Positions 61,312 to 64,000 of a stretch of 64,000 nt of DNA are shown in pieces. This DNA comes from VAZQ01 sp046733355 (GTDB lineage: Bacteria; Pseudomonadota; Alphaproteobacteria; Rhizobiales; Xanthobacteraceae). Each line of letters opens with the position of its first letter. The first letter of the stretch is position 1. The notes beneath the pieces are model-generated. The model was not told the DNA's origin, made no database searches, and saw only the letters and a list, made by a program, of their open reading frames with translations. The position numbers and the translations under genes are program-made. The stretch is from contig JBKPOZ010000010.1 of the NCBI GenBank assembly GCA_046733355.1, forward strand, positions 62,001-126,000, in the 5' to 3' direction.

Positions 61312-62770
61312 ATGGCGCGTGATCCACGATTCGAAGCTGCTCTGGCGCTGCACCGGTTCGGCCTTGGGCCGCGTCACGGCTCCATCGCCGCAATTGCCAG
61401 CGATCCGCGCGGCGCTGTCAGGGCGGAGCTCGAGCGCGCCGATGGCGGACGCCTCGCCGAGCCTGCCCTGGCTTCCAGCGCGGCGAATGCGCGCGCTGTG
61501 TTCGCCTTCCAGCGGGAGCAGCGCGCCGCGCGCCAGGCCGAGCGCGCTATGCGCGAGGCCAACAACTCCGCCAGCCCGCCACCCGCCCCCAAAACTCCCG
61601 AAAAGACTCCCGAGAAGCCTCCCGAGAAGACTGCTGAAGGGCCGACCGCACCGGCCAACCCCGGACCTGCCGTGCCGCAGCGCATTTATCTCGACGAGGC
61701 GCGCGCGCGTCTACGCCGCGCTGCAGCCGAGCATCGGCTTTCCCGAGCGGCTCGTCTGGTTCTGGTCCAATCATTTCTGCGTCTCCGCCGACAAAGGGAA
61801 TGTACGCGGCACATGCGGCGCGTACGAGCGCGAGGCGATCCGTGCGCATGTGCTCGGCCGCTTTCGCGACATGCTGCTGGCCGTGGAATCTCACCCGGCA
61901 ATGCTCATGTATCTGGATAACGCGCGGTCGATCGGACCCGACTCCATTGCCGGCGCTCGGCAAAAACGCGGTCTTAACGAGAATCTCGCGCGCGAGATTC
62001 TCGAGCTGCATACGCTGGGCGTGCGCACGGTGTACAGCCAGGCTGATGTGACGAGCTTCGCGAAGGTGCTGACCGGCTGGACTATCGTTCCGCTGCGTCA
62101 GGAAGCCCCGCGCGCGGGTGAGTTCGAGTTCAACCCGCGCATGCATCAGCCCGGCGCGCAGAACGTGATCGGCAAAACCTATCCGGACACGGGTCGCGCG
62201 CAAGGCGAGGCGGTGCTGTCCGATCTCGCCCGGCATCCCGCGACCGCCAGGCACATCGCCACCAAGCTCGCGCGCCATTTCGTAGCCGACGAGCCGCAGG
62301 CAAGCCTGGTGGAGAAGCTGTCGAGGCGCTTCATGGCAACCGAGGGCAATCTCAAAGAGGTCGCCAAAGCGCTGGTGAGCGCGCCCGAAGCCTGGGAAGC
62401 GCCGCGCAACAAGCTCAAACGGCCCGGCGAATGGATCATTGCGGCGCTGCGCGCGGCAGGTGCGGTCAGGCCCGATATCGGTCCGGTGATGCAGGCGCAC
62501 AACCTTCTCGGCGAGCCGCTGTGGCGTCCGCCCGCTCCGAAGGGTTTTTCCGACGAAAGCGCGCCGTGGTTCGACGGACTCGCCCAGCGGCTCGATATCG
62601 TCAATCAGATGGCGCGGCGGTTTCCACCCGAGGCGGACCCACGGGAGCTGTTTGAGGAGACGGTTGCCCCGCTCGCATCCGCTGAGACGCGGCAGGCGAT
62701 CACGCGCGCGGAAAGCCGCCCGCAGGCATTGGCGCTGCTGCTCATGGCGCCCGAGTTTCAGCGGCGATGA
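61312..62770 (+). pseudogene. DUF1800 family protein, frameshifted
   Basis: From the ATG at 61312 (MARDPRFEAALALHRFGLGP) the DUF1800 N-terminus runs to RIYLDEARARLRR near 61720, including a PEK-rich linker (PPPAPKTPEKTPEKPPEKTA). The continuation lies in another frame: ALQPSIGFPERLVWFWSNHF, then YEREAIRAHVLGRFRDMLLA, GLNENLAREILELHTLGV, VLTGWTIVPL and ARHFVADEP, to a stop at 62770. One extra base (or two lost) around 61712-61722 rejoins the protein at about 486 residues, the usual family size. It is followed 30 bp later by a DUF1501 gene, the normal partner. Function of the pair is unknown. Confidence 0.8.
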
Positions 62771-62800
62771 CGCGCGCGCGAAGCACAGGAGAGTGAGTTC

Positions 62801-64000
62801 ATGACCTTGCATGCTCCGACACGCCGCGGGCTGCTGCTCGCCTCCGGCGTGCTGTTCGCCTGGACGCATGTGCCGAAGCTTGCACGCGCGGAAGGACGCG
62901 ATCCGCGACTTTTAATCGTCGTGCTGCGCGGCGCCCTCGACGGACTCGCCGCAGTAGCGCCCGTGCGCGATCCCGACTGGCCGTCGCTGCGCGGCGACAA
63001 GGGCCTCGGCGGCGCCACGCCGGGATTGCCGCTCGACTCTTTCTTCGCGCTCAATCCGGCGATGCCGAACCTGCACCGTCTTTATCAGGCGAAGGCCGCC
63101 GCTTTTGTGCACGCGGTGGCGACGCCATATCGCGAGCGCTCCCATTTCGACGGCCAGGACGTGCTCGAAAGCGGCTATGCCGGGCCCGGCACCGCCGACA
63201 CCGGCTGGCTCAACCGTGCCCTGCTGGTGGGGGCGCGAGCCGCGACGCGTTTGCGGTGGGCCCTATCGCCCCCCTGGTGGTGCGCGGTCCGGCGCCGGTG
63301 CTCTCGTGGACGCCGCAGCGCATGCCGCCGGCAGGCGACGACACGCTGATGCGGCTTCTCGACCTCTACCGTCATTCCGATCTGGCGCTGGCGCGGGCGC
63401 TGGAGGAGCGCGTGGGGCTTGCCAAGATCGCACGCGCCGGCGGCATGGATGCGGAGCAACCCCGCGCTCCCGGTCCCGCGCAGGTGCGCGCCTATTTCAC
63501 CGAAGCGGCCGGAACCGCTGCACGGTTTCTTGCACGACCCGACGGGCCGCGCATTGGCGCGCTGGCGTTCGATGGCTGGGACACTCACGCGGACGAAGGC
63601 CCGGTGAACGGGCGGCTTGCGGCGCTCCTCGGTGCGCTTGACGGCGCTATTGCGGCCATCGAGAACGAAATGAAGGAATCATGGCGTGAAACCGTGGTCG
63701 TGGTCGTCACCGAGTTCGGGCGCACCGCGCGCATCAATGGCACCGAAGGCACCGATCACGGCACCGCTACCGTGGCGCTGCTCGCGGGTGGTGCGCTCAA
63801 CGGCGGCCGCGTTATTGCCGATTGGCCGGGACTGAAGCCGGCCGGTCTCTACGAAGGGCGCGATCTCAAGCCGACCATCGATTTGCGCGCCGTTCTCAAG
63901 GGCGTGCTCAAGGACCACCTCCGCATCGATGAGGCGGCGCTTGCGAGCAAAGTGTTTCCCGACAGCGGCCGCATCAAACCCATGCGCGAGCTGCTCGCGC
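62801..64000 (+). pseudogene. DUF1501 family protein, frameshifted and partial at the right edge
   Basis: The ATG at 62801 (GGAGAG upstream) starts MTLHAPTRRGLLLASGVLFA, a twin-arginine-like export signal, then DPRLLIVVLRGALDGLAAVA and SHFDGQDVLESGYAGPGTAD. After NRALLVGAR (near 63230) the frame breaks. The family sequence resumes in another frame as AFAVGPIAPLVVRGPAPVLS, FDGWDTHADEGPVNGRLAAL, VVVVTEFGRTARINGTEGTD and HGTATVALLAGGALNGG, and stays open to the window edge. A one-base deletion in or next to the GGGGG run at about 63226-63230 explains it. DUF1501 proteins are sulfatase-fold secreted proteins that travel with DUF1800. Confidence 0.8.

Overview
This 64 kb window is GC-rich chromosomal DNA from an alphaproteobacterium, most likely Hyphomicrobiales (Rhizobiales) near the Bradyrhizobium/Rhodopseudomonas/Xanthobacteraceae group. 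The evidence is a hopanoid biosynthesis cluster (hpnB, hpnC, hpnD, hpnE, shc, hpnH, hpnN), Omp25-type beta-barrels, phasins, DUF1800/DUF1501 proteins, a tRNA-His that lacks the encoded G-1 and carries A73, and several dispersed palindromic repeat families typical of that group. The species assignment is inference; no rRNA is present.

Layout. 0-4 kb (minus strand): a tightly packed run of a secreted GlcG/HbpS-like protein, ergothioneine genes egtB and egtD, a fumarylacetoacetate-hydrolase gene broken by an internal deletion, and an FMN reductase that leaves the window. 4-9.5 kb: a lytic transglycosylase, a CmcJ/NvfI-type oxygenase, a PRISE-type SDR and a badly decayed GGDEF-EAL gene fused by deletion to a receiver-domain remnant. 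9.6-14 kb: glpK followed at once by a putrescine-type ABC transporter (potGHI) with no binding protein. 14-27.3 kb: a double beta-barrel outer-membrane protein with a frameshift, a YejA-like binding protein, a methyltransferase, an AsmA protein, succinyl-CoA transferase subunits, a VWA-like secreted protein, a histidine kinase and a D-tartrate-dehydratase-like enolase. 27.4-28.6 kb: two phasins. 28.7-40.4 kb: tRNA-His, ispA and the hopanoid genes. IspA makes FPP; HpnC, HpnD and HpnE convert it to squalene; Shc cyclises it; HpnH adds the adenosyl side chain; HpnN moves hopanoids to the outer membrane. hpnG is not here.

40.4-47 kb: a membrane protein with a 24-residue companion, a fumarase/aspartase-superfamily lyase, a HicB antitoxin beside a truncated HicA remnant, an S9 peptidase, then an AT-richer island. 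The island holds an inverted-repeat element, a zinc-ribbon protein and a DpnI-like (methyl-directed) restriction endonuclease broken by a one-base deletion. 47-64 kb: a binding protein, a VOC protein, uvrB, an Omp25-like porin, lnt, a membrane alpha/beta hydrolase, an ICMT-like protein, a secreted protein with a possible permuted papain-like core, a small lipoprotein, a YfcG-like GST, an intradiol dioxygenase, and frameshifted DUF1800 and DUF1501 genes.

Two themes cut across the window. At least five repeat families (called A-E here) occupy the intergenic spaces, and some copies supply stop codons or in-frame codons to genes. Several otherwise good genes carry single-base frameshifts, which may be real decay or sequencing error; the two cannot be separated from this sequence alone.
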